This document shows, piece by piece, positions 1 to 46,200 of a DNA stretch of 64,000 nt. Under the pieces are notes generated by a model. The model saw nothing but the letters and a program-made list of their open reading frames with translations. It did not search any database and was not told the DNA's origin. The DNA lies in assembly GCF_021347895.1 (NCBI RefSeq), contig NC_067113.1:9220038-9284037 (forward strand), given 5' to 3'. Numbering within the stretch: position 1 is the first letter of the stretch; each line of letters opens with the position of its first letter. Source of the DNA: Acanthochromis polyacanthus (taxonomy: Eukaryota; Chordata; Actinopteri; Pomacentridae). The translations under genes and the position numbers were made by a program.

Positions 1-221
1 TTTTGTGAAAGCATGTTAACACGACAAATAACAGAGACGATTTGAGGCTTTTAACATTTCCTAAGATCTCATGGTCAGACACAGCTTCAAACTTTTATTG
101 TGCAAAAAAAAGGTGCTCAAAGTGAGTCGATGGGCAATTTAAAAAATAATTATCTTGGAAAGTATTGGACATATCAAGCTAACATTTCACAAATATTTTT
201 GTGATAGTCTTTAATTTCCAT

Positions 222-556
222 CAATCCATCCATTATCTAAACACTGCTTCCTCCTCATTAGGGACTCAGGGGGCTGGAATCTATCCAAGCTGACACCTGG
301 ACAGGTAACAGTCTATCACAGGGCTACACATAGAGACAAATAATCACACTCACACCAACAATTTAGAATAATCAATTAACCTCAGCATGTTTCTGGACTG
401 TGGGAGGAAGCTGGAGAACCTGGAGGAAAGCCACACATGTACAGGAGAACATGGAGACTCCATGCAGAAAGATTCTGGGAAGGACGGGACACGAACTGGT
501 GATCTTCTGGCTGCAAGGTGACAGTGCTAACCACTGACCACTGTGCAGCTCTAGTC
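222..556 (-). repeat. Dispersed teleost repeat (CATCCATTATCTA type)
   Basis: This contains the phrases TCCATCCATTATCTA, GACTGTGGGAGGAAGCTGGA and GTGCTAACCACTGACCACTG, which recur in a very common fish interspersed repeat. A second copy in the opposite orientation lies at 21238-21548 in a ttc7b intron. Superfamily not assigned. Confidence 0.6.
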
Positions 557-929
557 TATAATTTATGCTATACAAGGAAACAGTTTTAAAAATGTTTTTG
601 TTTTGAGATGGAATGACCTGATAACATTCACTGAATGAGTCTGAATTTTGTTTTCCATTTCATAAACTGACCTTCCCAGCATTAACTGATGGATAAATAT
701 TCACCAGAATGTAGGAAATAAAGTGTTTGATGCTGAAAACTCCCTGAGGGAAAACACCCAGGCACCTGCTTCACAGTCCACCCCCTGATGTTCAAAGGAA
801 ACCCAAACCCAGGAACATTTCTACCAAAACAATCAGTCTGGAGCAACGTTTTTCCTCATCGAACGATAGAGGAAACCTGGAGGGAGTTTTTTTTCAATGT
901 TCAATATATGAAAACAACAAATAAGCAAA

Positions 930-1679
930 GGGTCAGAGTTCTTCAGAGCCACTTTTATTGTCATCTTCTTATTGTTATCATTCTAATTTCAGTCATTCAT
1001 TTACAGCACAAAAGACTCACTGACTGACAACAAACTGGATCAGTTCATCCTTTCATTCCCTCCGACAGCATCTCAGTAACATCGCTCTCCGGAAAATAGA
1101 ATTATAATTTACTCTCTAAAATAATAACAATAATAATACACTTGGAACAATCAAATATACAACAATAATTCTTTGTATTTATAATCCAAAATCAATATTG
1201 AAAAAAAAAACAGAACACAAAGACAACACAGTCACTGCAGATGCATTTACACACAACAGAAAATCTGATTTTTTTCAGAAACTGTAACAGGTTATAACAG
1301 GAGGGGTGGACAGGAGCTCATCTGTTCTTCTGTGAGTTTTTAGGTGTGCAGCTGCTGTAACCGGATCCGATCGCACTAAAACCCGTCATCTGAATGTTTG
1401 CTATTGGTCAAAATCAGACAATTCTGCAGAAACTATGAGAACTTACAAAATCTGAGAACATGAAACAAAACCAGGAGTGTCTAAAACCTGCACACAGAAG
1501 ATCAGGAGCGCTTCAGTTCAACCGTTCCTTCAGCGTGAGCTACGATAAATCAGACTTTCTGTGTGTGTGTTGATGCATCGTGTGTTTTGGCATTTCAACT
1601 GTACTGACTGATTGACTCCTCAGTGATCTGTTGATCGGGTCTGCCGATGCTCCAGTGGGTTCTTTAAGACATGACTGTC

Positions 1680-1714
<35 letters not shown>

Positions 1715-2280
1715 AAGTGTATATTTGGCTCACAAATGAAACATCAATGATCCGTTCCTGTCAGATTTTCTGGCTGTACGGGTGAATTTTCTGGACTAAA
1801 CAGCGTGTAAACAGAATGTTGGGCTTGTGATGCAGAGCTGAGACTCAAACTGAATTTTATTTACATCCGAACAGGACGAGAAGACAAGCGCACCAGAAAC
1901 CACACACTAACATGTTGGCACACACACACAGATGTGGGACACAAAGGGGCACGCAAACAGCGCAGACGGACACACACACGACAATAAATCACACACACAC
2001 ACACACACGGTCAGGGGGTCACAGCCACAGCAAGGCATTGTGGGTGGGCAGAAGGAAGCGTCTGTGTATGCTTTATTTGTGTTGTTGCATGTATATACAG
2101 CGTTGTGTGTGTGTGTGTGTGTGTGTGTCTGACGGCAGTGCGACTTTGTGCAGGTGGGAGTTAGTGGCATGCAGACATGCGCTGTGTGTTTGGGGAGAGT
2201 GCAGCTTGCAGGTCCATCGTTTGTGCCACTGTGCTACAGAACTGAGGCTCTAAGTGTGAAGGTGTGCGTGTGTGTGTGTC
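930..2280 (-). other. ttc7b: Probable 3' UTR of ttc7b
   Basis: This stretch follows the ttc7b stop codon in transcript direction and contains no coding signal. It holds several (CA/GT)n blocks. A minus-strand AATAAA at 954-959 is a possible end of the transcript; others occur near 1855-1860 and 2070. Which signal is used cannot be told from sequence. Confidence 0.4.
1684..2132. repeat. Cluster of (GT)n and (CA)n microsatellites
   Basis: (GT)14 lies at about 1684-1711. CA-rich runs lie at about 1918-2008 and a GT run at about 2104-2128. Simple-sequence DNA within the probable ttc7b 3' UTR; short open frames across it are artefacts of the dinucleotide repeat. Confidence 0.85.
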
Positions 2281-35010
<32,730 letters not shown>

Positions 35011-38000
35011 ATGGCAGATTTGTCGTTGTATTTGACTAATGTCAACGTTTCTTTGGGACAGACTATGGAAGCTGATAAGGTTAGTTGATACTTAAACAAC
35101 TTTCTCCATCATCGTGTGCGTTAAAGGTAAAACAAAGACTAGTTAGAGGATTAACCAAGTACTTCCCTAGCTAAGAAGCTAACCGTCAATAAACACTAAG
35201 TGGCTAAAGTAAGCTAACTAAGGCAACAATGCTTTGCTGTGGTAACCGTGTGTTGACATTAAATTTGATCTGATTTACTTTAATTTCCCCCACGTACAGC
35301 TTCAGTACATGTTGTTAGGGGTAATACTTTATATACAGCGTTAGTTAAATAACTTTTGAAAGTTTCCTGTGTTTTATTTGTGTGATTTAATTCTGCTAAA
35401 CGTAGGAAAGCACGTCCAATTAAAATCCAGGGTTACACCTCACAGAACTATTGTGTAATAATGTTAATACACACGTTTTGCCGAAAAGGAGGTGACCCTA
35501 GTATTTTAAACATTTTGAAACCGATATCTAAACTCTCTGTTCTGAGAAAGGTGCTGGAATATCTGGTCAGTGAACAGGTAGAAGAATTTCTGGCCACCAG
35601 TTTCGATGTTGTCACCATTTCAGTCAGGTTTTCGCAAAAATCACAGTACTGTTACTAATATATGATATAACTGAAGCTCTCAATAAGAAGCAATGCTGTT
35701 TGTCCCTTTTTATTGACTTTTCAAAGGCGTTTGACGCTGTTGATCACATTACTATAGATAGATAGATAGATACTTTATTAATCTCCAAAGAGAAATTCAC
35801 ACCCAAAGAAAAATTAACCAGTCTTTCAGCTGTTGGTCTTTCTCAATAAGCAGTTGGGTGGTTTGCAAATTATCTTACAAGCAGCACTCATACTGTTCAG
35901 ATGGAGGGCTCTTCCTCTGAGGTACGGCAAGTGAAAAAGGGCGTCCCTCAAGGTTCTGTGCTGGGTCCGTTATTCACTATTTACATAAATGATCTCAGGC
36001 AGAATATTCCAAACTCAACTCTTCATTTCTATGTTGATGATGCCATCTTATATTATGTCCTGTGCTGAGCAGCATCTAGGCCTTTCAGTATTCATAACCT
36101 GCGTTTGATAGAGTCTAGGAATGCCTTTGTCATCTGCAACCTTTACAACAAAATGGATGTTCTTTACTACTTCAAAAACTGCCAGATCAGCACTGTCTGG
36201 AAAATTGTATGAAATGGTCAACAATTAGAGTTGGTACCTACTTTTAAATATCTAAGATATTTAATTGATTTGTCTTTTAAGGAGCACATTCAGTGTATGG
36301 TAAAAAACTGAAACTCTTATTAGGATTTTGTTACAGAAACAAGTCTTGCTTTTCATTTTGTGTGAAGCAGAAATTGTTGGAAATAACCTTTTTGCCTGTT
36401 TTTGACTATGAAGATGTGTTGTCAATGAACTGTCTGAGCATGTTGAATAGTGTTTACCATGGGGGGGGGTGTCAGATGTGGTCCCCTTACTCACCACTGT
36501 GTGCTTTTCTGAAGTTACCTGGACATCTTTAAGTGACCTTAAGTGATCTCAGTCGTTGGTGTTTATTTACGGAATTTCTGGATATTGCTCCTTCCTATTT
36601 GTCTGGTCTTTGACAAGTAAACATGGAAGTCATATTCTCCCATCTATGGATAATCTGCAATTTTTCGTCCCCAGAGTACGATCTGAACTGGGCAAGAAAG
36701 CGCCTGATGCTTGGAATAAATGACAATCTCAACTTCAACTTCAAGCCCTTGTTCCACTGAATGAATTTAAAGCTCTGGTGAAATCATGACAGTCTAACTT
36801 ATCTCTATGCAAGTTTTATATGTGAGCACGTTTTAATGTTGTTTGTTTTATCTGCTATTCACTGTTTTTTTTTAATGTGACGATGCTGCTGCCCTCCTGG
36901 CCAGGTCTCCCTTGTAAAGGCAATATCTGATCTCTGATAAATGGTAAATAAAATATCACATTTTTGTATCTTCATCAGTGTGCAGGGGCAGAGGAATTTG
37001 AGAGTGTGGAGATGGGGGACAGTCCAGGGAGGCAGGGGAAGGTGAAGATTCCCCGCAGGACCATCTACTTTGCCAGTGGAGAGACCATGGAGGAGTACAG
37101 CACTGATGAAGAGGAGGAAGAGGAGGTGCCTATGAAGAAAGATGTCACGACTACAGATCCGGTAGACTGGGATCATAATTTTTAAATATGATTTTATTGA
37201 AGTAATTAGAGTTTTACAGAGACCGTCTAACCAGAAGATACAGCTTCTGTTTCCTTAGGTTTGTGTACAAAACTCTCATTTTCAAATCCCTATTCCATTT
37301 CAGAGAACATAAAAAGTCAGAAAAGTTTAAAGCAGCTATAAATATTTTTGGAATACCAGTGAATCACATTACTTCTCATAAGTGACAAACGCTGCCTGTA
37401 GAGAATTATCACCTCACTCTGCTGCTTCTCTCAGCTCCATGGAGCTTCAATGCATTTTCAGCACTTTGGTTTTAACAGTCCATAGCTCAGATGTTTGTTT
37501 TAGTCTCACTGCCCTCTTCAGCATCAGTTCCAGATGATGCTTTTAATTTTGAAACAGCTTTAAAAATAGCCATGGACAAACTTACCTGCACCAAACATCA
37601 AACAGAAGAAGTTAGTTATTGTGCTGCTGGTGAACATAGTGACACATTTATCAGCTGAGGAGATGTTTACCTGTAAAGTCTGATAACATGTTGCTTTTCT
37701 GTCTTGTTTGTTCCAGTCCAAACTGACCTGGGGTCCCTACTTCTGGTTCCACATGTGGAGAATGGCAACCTCCACTATCTCAGGTAGTCAACTGTTAGAA
37801 AACGGAAAATATCCTGAGCTGTGGACGGAGTGCTTATGGCAGGCCATTTGAACTTTTATTTACAGATATCTGTAACATCATTCTGACAGTTAAGAGTTAT
37901 CTGTTATTCAATTTTTAATAGTCAGAGTTATAGTTGGAGATACCTTAAACATTATTTAAACTAGTCCAAATTGTTGTACGTGATGCTCCGAATGTGGAGC

Positions 38001-39850
38001 TTCCTATTGGATACTGGCCCACCGAAGTCTTTGGACACAATTATTAAACAAACGGTGCATTCTGTGGTGGATATGATTGTTAGAATATGTCATAGAATAA
38101 AAGAACATATCAGAAAAGGTATTACAGAGAGGAGTTTGTGGAGAGAACAGGAGCATAGTTCAGATAGAGCACTTTACAGTACTAGGTATTGTAGTTTTTT
38201 GGTGCCCTGACACACCTGACAATGTCTGAACAGGATCAGAAAACCGATGTCGAAGCTGTAAAATGGCTTTCCATATGCAGTTACAGTGTCATATTATGCC
38301 TAAAAAGTAAGCTGTCACCACTTCCCACTTGCCATAGATTCTGATGTAACTAAAAATATCTGCAATGTTATTTTGCCTGTTTAAAACTCTATTATCTGTA
38401 ATTGCATTTGAGTGGTCATTATCCCAGTTTGCGATATCTGTAATGTCATTTTGAGTAGTTCAAACTTAATTTTGTTATATCTTAAAAGGACCATGCAGAT
38501 ATGTTGAATTGAGGGGAATGAAAGATGTCTTGAAGACGAATTATGACTAGTCAGAATAAAACCATAAATATCTGAAACTAATTTCAATTAGGGATGTCTG
38601 ATATTGGCTTTGTTTTGGCCAATAACCGATCCGCCGATATTGTCCAACTCTCAATTTCCGATTCCGATATCTACCGATACCGATATATGTGGGCTATTTA
38701 TCTAATTTTAGGTAACATCACATATCTCCTGTGGTGGAATTAACACATCATGCCTGATTTTACCATGATGCCCCGTTGGATGCATTCACAAATGCACCAT
38801 GCTTTCAGATGTAAACATTGTGTAAAATATGAAAACTACTTCAACTTAAGTTCTGGAAAACAATGCCTTTTAAAAAAAAAAAAATTGTCTCAAACAACAG
38901 TCCACACTCTTCCTCTCTCCCTCCTTCTATGAGTCTATTACAATGTGGCAACTATACTGTACAATTTTGAAATCTGGGCATTATTTTATAGGTTTTCATG
39001 ACAGGTAAAAACAAAATGATAACGATATTACATTTTTATGCCGATAATATCGGCTCACCGATATTATTTGACATCCCTAATTACAACCAATCATTCTGCA
39101 GCTGCAGATATGTGTAGATAAATGGCTGATATATGTAATAACAAACCTGGGTCGTGGGAAAAACAGCGATATCTGAAATAATCTTTATGACTAGAAAGAA
39201 CTAAATTATACACAATAGCAAGACATATAAGCTAATAAATGTCAGAACTGTTTTAGGAATGTGTCAGATTGTATTCTAAAGCTTGTTTCACATTTGTTAT
39301 ATTTAATATCTGGAGTTATCACAACATAAAAGGTGGAGGAAGTGTTGAAAGATAATGAATGTGTGTGTCCGTCCTGCAGTGTGTGACTACATGGGAGAAA
39401 GACTGGCCTCTCTATTCGGCATCACAACTCCAAAGTACCAGTATGCTATCGACGAGTACTACCGCATAAAGAAAGAGGTATGACCAGAGCACACACACAT
39501 CCTTGATCCTCATATGCAAATATGAAGACAGTCACACCTTAGAAGCTGTTTACTCAGAGGCAGCACAAGCCTTCGCTCTCATTTGTGTAGTTTTAACTGC
39601 TAAGTACTCTGGTGTCTTCCTGCAGGAGGAGGAGGAAGAGGAGGAGAACCGTCTGGCTGAGGAGGCAGAACGTCGGTTTGCAGAGCAGCGGAGAGACCAG
39701 CAGGATGATCCCACAGCTCCACATTCTGCCACCGTAGAGCAGCCGGAGGCATCTGCAGCATCTTTTGTAAACATTAGCTTTGAGCTGGATCCTGAACCTC
39801 CTCTCAGGAATCCAGACGCCAACAGAGTCCCGTCTCCTCTGCCCTCCTGA
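35011..39850 (+). CDS. fam177a1: FAM177 family protein, five coding exons
   Basis: The exons are 35011-35079, 36979-37161, 37717-37783, 39380-39477 and 39626-39850. All have GT/AG borders with matching phases and sum to 642 bp (213 codons plus TGA), equal to the recalled length of a human FAM177A1 isoform. Family hallmarks are IPRRTIYFASGETMEEYSTD, an acidic run, LTWGPYFWFHMWRMATST, VCDYMGERLASLFGI, TPKYQYAIDEYYRIKKEEEE and the C-terminal SFVNISFELD. Exon 1 encodes a short divergent N-terminus (MADLSLYLTNV). FAM177A1 is reported as a Golgi-associated protein linked to VPS13B, and its loss causes a human neurodevelopmental disorder. It lies head-to-head with ttc7b and tail-to-tail with ppp2r3c. 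The FAM177A1 versus FAM177B choice rests on the neighbourhood and on similarity. The gene appears intact. Confidence 0.93.
35480..36830 (+). pseudogene. Decayed non-LTR retrotransposon (LINE) reverse transcriptase
   Basis: Broken frames in fam177a1 intron 1 read SKLSVLRKVLEYLVSEQV, SGFRKNHSTVT, LFIDFSKAFDAVDH, then GVPQGSVLGPLFTIYINDL and FYVDDAIL, which are RT blocks of LINE-type elements in the right order. The catalytic YADD box reads YVDD. Stops and frameshifts occur throughout. A GATA-TACTTTATTAATCTCC segment (about 35752-35812) is inserted after the DAVDH block, so one LINE tail landed in another. Confidence 0.8.
38588..39080 (+). mobile_element. MITE with TAGGGATGTC inverted ends
   Basis: Starts TTAGGGATGTCTGATATTGG and ends TATTATTTGACATCCCTAA. 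Flanks ATTTCAAT and ATTACAAC match at 6 of 8 bases, compatible with an eroded 8-bp hAT-type duplication. It lies in the fam177a1 intron before exon 39380-39477 and is the inverse of 3592-4137. Confidence 0.65.
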
Positions 39851-41415
39851 ACACCCAGACAAGCCTCTAACATTCACACATTTCTATCAGTTGGCAAAAC
39901 CGTAATTTACTGAGCTGTATAAACTAATAATATGGTTATTTTTCTATCTTTTTTTTATTTTATTAGAAGATCTTAGAACACAGTGCAGGGAAAAATGAAA
40001 AGGGCTGGTGACTGCACGAGCCTTAACCTGTGAATGTACGCAGGACTGAGATGTTATCAGACTGGACGTGGGCTCACTTTAAATGGATATCAGCTGAGGC
40101 AGGGAAGTAAATGCTGTAGTGATGCTGAGATTAGTGCTGGAGACATCTCTCTCAGCGTCTTATAAACAGAAAGTGAGACAGAATCCTGCACAAACACACA
40201 TTATGATGCCGTTGTCGATCCTGCTACTATGCATATTAATATGACATTCAACAAGTTTTACTCGATAGTTTGCACTAAGAACATGATGCACTCCAGTTCA
40301 GCCTGTCACTGCTACACTATCAGATCTGGAATTTAGAAAGCCTTAAAAACATTTCCAAAACTGTTGAGGACTAACCCGTTGACCTGAATTCACTTTTACT
40401 CATTTTAGATACAGTGTGTACAGAATATATATTAAGTGTTATTTTTCATTTTTTTCAAAATTTCAAGAGAGAAGTATAAAAGTAGAGGACTGTAAAACAT
40501 TTGCACAGAAAGTTTGAGTCATCAAACAGTTTGTCCATCATTTATAAGTTCAACATAACGTCCTCATACTAATGATGAGCCCTGCACTACTATTCATTTC
40601 AACTCATGGTCCAACACATGTAAGAGCTTTACTGTTTATGAACAATGTTTTAATATTAGCTTCTGTGTAGAAGATACGCCTCCTGACCTGTTGTCTTTAT
40701 CGTAACACCATTATTAATGTTTGCAGCCCTTGTGGAAGATATTTGATGAAGTATCTGGACAGGCTCTTTGATTGTGACGTCAGTCATAGTGTCCATAATG
40801 CTACATGTCATATTAATAGACCTGTCCCTTGAAGTTTAAATGCTGTTGTCCTTCCTTTTCGACGTTGCAGCACTTGGGTACTGTGTTTAATGGGAGTTGT
40901 TTCCTTCCAACAAGAAGCAGCAGTGCGTTAAAATTGATGTGATATTATAATCTACCTTCTGTTCACACCTGTCACGATGTAAAACTTGTTTCTGTCGTGA
41001 TTTAACGGCAATAGTTAAAATCTGCTATGATGTAGAGCACTCCTCATTCTTCAAGTGTCCTTGGTTGAGCCATCCTAAGCTTCTTAATTGTTTTTATCCG
41101 CTGATGTGGCAGTTTGCTATCACAGGCCTCCTCAGAAAGAACAGCAGCAGTGTTCAATCAGAATTGGAACAGCGACAGACTGGAGCTGAAATGATCATTC
41201 ATCAGACCATAGAATACTGTTGTGTTGTTATAAGAGCTGGTAGGTAAACGTCTCACCTTGCAGTAGTTATTGAAGGATGCAAAGGCTTTTTTTTTTGTGA
41301 AGCAGGTAAACTTATGCAAAACATTTGGTTATTGTAACTGAAACTTACTGAATCTTTGTAGACATATTTATACTTTCGTTGTGTCAATAAAAATGGATAA
41401 ATTTGTGTTGTAGCC
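39851..41415 (+). other. fam177a1: Probable 3' UTR of fam177a1 with poly(A) signal
   Basis: This follows the fam177a1 stop codon. An AATAAA at 41386-41391 (GTGTCAATAAAAATGG) is followed by TTTGTGTTGTAG, a plausible cleavage region. No other gene is seen in the interval. Confidence 0.5.
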
Positions 41416-41555
41416 TCATCTGTGGTGTTTTATAAAACTTATTTCAATTATTTTGTGAAATTTTCCTTTGGCTGAACACTGAAACATAACGTCTATTTAC
41501 CTTCAACCTCAGAGAGGAGTGAAAAAATGTCAGAGCAGAATGAGCTGGGAATGTT

Positions 41556-43250
41556 CTGTGCATCTGCAGTTTAAATTTTAATTTTAGAAAACTTGAACCC
41601 AGATCAGTTAAATGACACACATATGACAGTCTTAATTGCTAATGGTAAAAATAACCTCAGGACAGAATTCTCCAAAGGGTACAGGAGCGTGTTGCAGCCA
41701 CACCAGAAACAGGAAAATGGATACATATAATGCAACATAAGATGGTTTTAAATATATAAGTAAACAATTTATCTCATTATACTGGGAAACCTTTTACATG
41801 ATAACGTTAAGTCAACATTTTAGCATAAAGCATTTCAGGCTACACTTTGATAAACTGCTATGAAGCACTTCATGTTAAAACATAGATCTTAACACCGAGA
41901 ACGGAGAACGATTGATGATACTAGGATAGGTCACATATCCATGGAGCCTCTTTAGCTTATATATGAAGAGTTCATTTGCAAAAACAGAAAACTCCATTCT
42001 GATACATTTTCAGTAAACTGTTTTTTATTGTTTACTTGAGATAATATCAAACTGAAGTTGAGTGAATTTGACTCAGTAGAAAAATACATGACAAAATACA
42101 GAAAAAATAAATCATTAGTGTTATCTCAAGTAAACAATAAAAAAAATAAATTTTCTGAAAATGTATAAAATGGAGTTATCTGTTTTGGCAAATAAACTCT
42201 TCATATATACTTCAAATGTTCATCTGTTTCTAACATCAAAATCTCACCATGTATCAACCCAAGCATGAGTCAGAACTAAATCAAAGTTTAAATACAGAGT
42301 CGGCCAAAACAATCACACATCAGGAACAGAAAAACTTGTAAATATCAAATTTGAATAAGTACTTCTATACATATAGATACGTCCTTCGAAGTTTGGTCAA
42401 ATTCCGATAACACTGTGTCCTGTTGTACGATGTTCTCCCAACAGAAGGCATTACCTTCATGAATGAAGCATTAACAAGTGACGTCGACTACAAAACAGAA
42501 ACGTCTGGAAGCCGACGGCCTCCACTCTGAGCACCTCTTGTAACGATAGAGGTCAAAGGTAACTTGTATTAATCTCATGATGTCTGAATAAGTTTGTTAT
42601 TGAAATATTTATGCAAGTTTTTCTTCTGATGTGTGTAAACATTATTTTTGACAGACTCTGTATACCATATTCCTCAGTTTATCCCCATTTCCTCATTCAG
42701 TCTGAGTTCCACATAAAACAGTTATTACGCTTTAATGTGAAAGATTTCATGTAATCATGTTGTATCATGAAATGTGAAAGGTCTCCCAGTATAACAATAG
42801 TATATTGTTAGAACCGTGTTACAAGCTGATGAGTTTGTACATCATAACAACAACAGCCTTTTGTTATCAAGGTAAATGTTTTCCTATGATGTGGGAAAAC
42901 ACCTTTTTAATGCATTACAAGATGAAACAGGTGGTTGTTTCTTTTTTGTGTGGTTGCAATAAACTTAAAGATGGTAAAATGACAGTAACATGTAGGTGAG
43001 GTTTTCTTTGCAGGAAAACAACAGGTAAGAACATCAGACAGTATTTACAAAGAGCACAATTCCTGACTTTTCTTCTTCCATCTCTGTTATGTGGTTCTTC
43101 AGCCCTCATTTATCTCCAGTCAGTCAGCAGGTAAAGAGTTCTGCTGTCCCTCTAAGGAACAGAGTTGCTGTTGGGAGTCTTTTTCGTATCTCAACCACAA
43201 ATCCTCAGGTGTCGTCGAGGTCCGCCGTGCTGCTGCTGCTGTCGTTGTCA
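41556..43250 (-). repeat. 3' end of ppp2r3c, copy 1 of a 1.7-kb duplication
   Basis: From TCTGTGCATCTGCAG through the probable 3' UTR and into the last 46 bp of coding sequence, this block recurs almost unchanged at 61980-63700. Differences are scattered substitutions and 1-3 bp indels. It includes the palindromic MITE at 41960-42207. Confidence 0.85.
41960..42207. mobile_element. Palindromic MITE, TATATGAAGAG ends
   Basis: An inverted-repeat element of about 245 bp. The left arm ATGAAGAGTTCATTTGCAAA and the right arm TTTGGCAAATAAACTCTTCAT pair, and further matches continue toward the centre (TATTGTTTACTTGAGATAAT against TTATCTCAAGTAAACAATAA). The flanks are TA-rich, as for Tc1/mariner-type MITEs. 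Related copies lie at 9788-10036 and 62396-62645. Confidence 0.65.
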
Positions 43251-46200
43251 CTGGCAACCAGAACTTCTCTGTTCTCGTAGGTCCAGAAGCCGTTGAGGTC
43301 AATCAGGATGCTGGCCACCGTGTCGCCCTGGCAACTGTTCACCAAATCCTGGAGTGTGATCTTGTAGGGGTCTTTCGGTTTCACCATGTCAAAGATCTCA
43401 TCCTGAGAAGACACAGTCATCGAAACATTCAAGCACAACAAAATACCTTTTACCTTTTTAACGGCCAAAACTATTACTGTCGTGTGTGTGTGTGTGTGCT
43501 GGCTATACTTGTGGGGACCAAATGTCCCCACAACTGTAGGAAAACCGAAAACAATGTCACTTGTGGGGACCTCATTTCGGTCCCCACAAGTTTAAACAGT
43601 GTTTTCTGGGCCATGTTGTTGTTACTGAAAAAAAGTACAAGCGCAAAAACGTTTCTTTAGGGTTAGCCATTGTTTTGATCTGGGTTAAGGTTAGGGTTGG
43701 GTTAGGGGTTAGTTATGAATGGGAGTCAATGGTAGGTCCCCACAATGATAGAAAAACATAGGTGTGTGTGTGTGTGTGTCGGACAAACACAAACTTTCCC
43801 TTTTATTTTGAAAACACTTCAGCAAAAAGTCTTTCTGAAAGCATTGAGGCAGAAATAATCTGCAGCAGCTGAATCTGTAGCAGATTCTAAATCAATGACA
43901 TGATGACAAATAATGAACATTTCAGGCTTTCATCATTAATTGTTTCTCAGATGTTGTTGTTCAGCCTCAAATTTTAAAAACAAATGTGCTAAAAGGGGGT
44001 AACAAGCAATTTAAAAAAATATATCATGGAAAGTATTTGATGTATGGAGTTAAAATTCCACAGATATCATTTTTATCATCAATTTTTATAGATAACAAAA
44101 GTTTCAAGCAAATCAGAGCAGAAGAACTGTGATGATCTGAATGTTTTAGTAGCTGTTGGAGTTTATATTGTATTGGATCAAATTCTATCACACAGAAAGT
44201 TCTTCCTAATACATGTCCATAGAAAGGTATGAAGGTTTAATGTCTGTTTTTCCATAATTAATTTGTATTTAAGGTCCTTTATTTCATGAAGATAAATAAA
44301 TTCATGCTTAAAAGTCAAATGATATAAATGAGGACATGTTATCAAAGCAAAAAATGGATTGTCTGAATTCTTAATGGTTGCATTGATGGAATCACTGCTC
44401 TTTATTGAGAAATAAACACAAATACACAAAAATCTGACTGTCTCCAGACATTAGGTGAGATTTTTCAGAGCATTTTTCTTGTTGAGCCACAGGTGTTTCC
44501 AAGTGAGCAATGACAGTTGTGTTGCCTCCGAACCGGCCGCCACAATCAAATCCTCATAATATACTTTTAACCAAAGCACTTTGCAGCAACGTGAGTTTAT
44601 AGATTTTTTTCCTTCAGCGGTAAAACGACCCCTGCCTGGACCACAACACACACTGGGAACCATTTTGATCGGTTTATCTGTGCAGAGCAACGCTAGACTG
44701 TGTGAGGGCTGAGTTTGGAACACACTTCTTCAATCTTTCTTCAAATACTTTTAAAAGGTAAAGCACTTGGAACCGTGCAGAAACAAGAAAATCCTACACG
44801 ACCAATATCTGACACCACTTCAATATGAGTTACCATAAATATATATACATAAATTATCAAGCGTGCACGATTTTGCATAGAAAGTTTGGAAGAAACAATA
44901 ATTCTGTATTAATTCTCAATAATTTGATTCATTATTTAATCTTTTTTTATAAATGCTTAGGGTTTAGCTTTATTAAAGTTGAATGTGTATTTTTTTTTTT
45001 AATGTTTTGATTCCAGCTCTGGAATGGGATCTTTATCTTTGTCTTTTATTTTGAAAAGCCAGCATTTTTCAGAGTCCCTTGTAACATTCTACAACTTTTA
45101 TTTTGATACTGTACCTCAGTGCATTCTGTTAATGGTTTTCAGCTGACCAACTGAAACAATCATTTTAAAAAAAAACAAGCTAAAGAGAACAATCATCTAA
45201 AAAAAAACAACCTATAGATATATGTGGACTTCATGTGTGACATCATGTGTGACATCATGAGCTTCCATCAGCAGAGATTACAAGTGTAGGGTGAACTGTT
45301 ACAACCACACACTTCTGTCTAGAGCCAAAGACAGTGAGCAAACCAGTGACCAGCGAAGGAACCAGAGCGAGGAATTAACCGAACTCAACAAACCTTCGAC
45401 CTTCTTCCAGAACTTCGGTGTTCTTGAAGAATCTACAGCTTCTGCAACCACCTACAACTACTGCAGTTGTCACATTTTATTTCTTTTTAACACCACTCTT
45501 GAACTTTTCTGCTACCATGTCCTTCAGGGCCAATCCAAGGTTGACCATTACCACGGTAATTCGTGGTTTGGCCCCGAATTACCGTGGGCCAAACCACCAC
45601 CACGTCAATCCTGCCGCGCCCCAAAGCTCTCGTGGCGCCTCTCAGGAGGAAAACGACTTCCTGAGACATCACATCCACAATATGAGCCTTCGAATCCAGG
45701 AGCTCATCACCGAAAAGCAGCAGCACTCGTCTGAAATGCTGAGTTCTAAAGCCACGATCAAGCAGCTGCAGGAGAAAGAGAAGGAGCTCCAGAACAAACT
45801 TCAGCAGAAGCAGGAACAAATCTCAGTCCTGGAATCACAGCTCAGAGAGCACAAGCAGGTCAAAGAACCAGCTGAGAACACCATGGAGTCTGACGACCAA
45901 CAGGACTTTGAGGCTTCCTTCAATAACATGAAAACATCGTCCATGAACTGGGGAGACTACATGGACGACGTTGATGAAATGCGAGAGCAGCTGGAACTCA
46001 AAGACAGAGAGATCCTGAAACTGAAAAATGAGAACCAGAGTCTTTCAGCTGCTCTCAAAGCCGCCCAGAACCTGCAGAGAGAAGGCGGCAAATCTCTGGA
46101 GGACAGTAAAGAGATGCAACAGCAGAAGAAGGCCTTGGATGAGGAGAGAAAGGAGATTGAGAAAGTCAAGAAAGATCTCGAGCAGAAGGCAAAAGATCTG

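Noticed and set aside
43091..43660. 189-aa plus-strand ORF
   Set aside because: It overlaps the last ppp2r3c exon and a fold-back cassette on the opposite strand, so it is a shadow.
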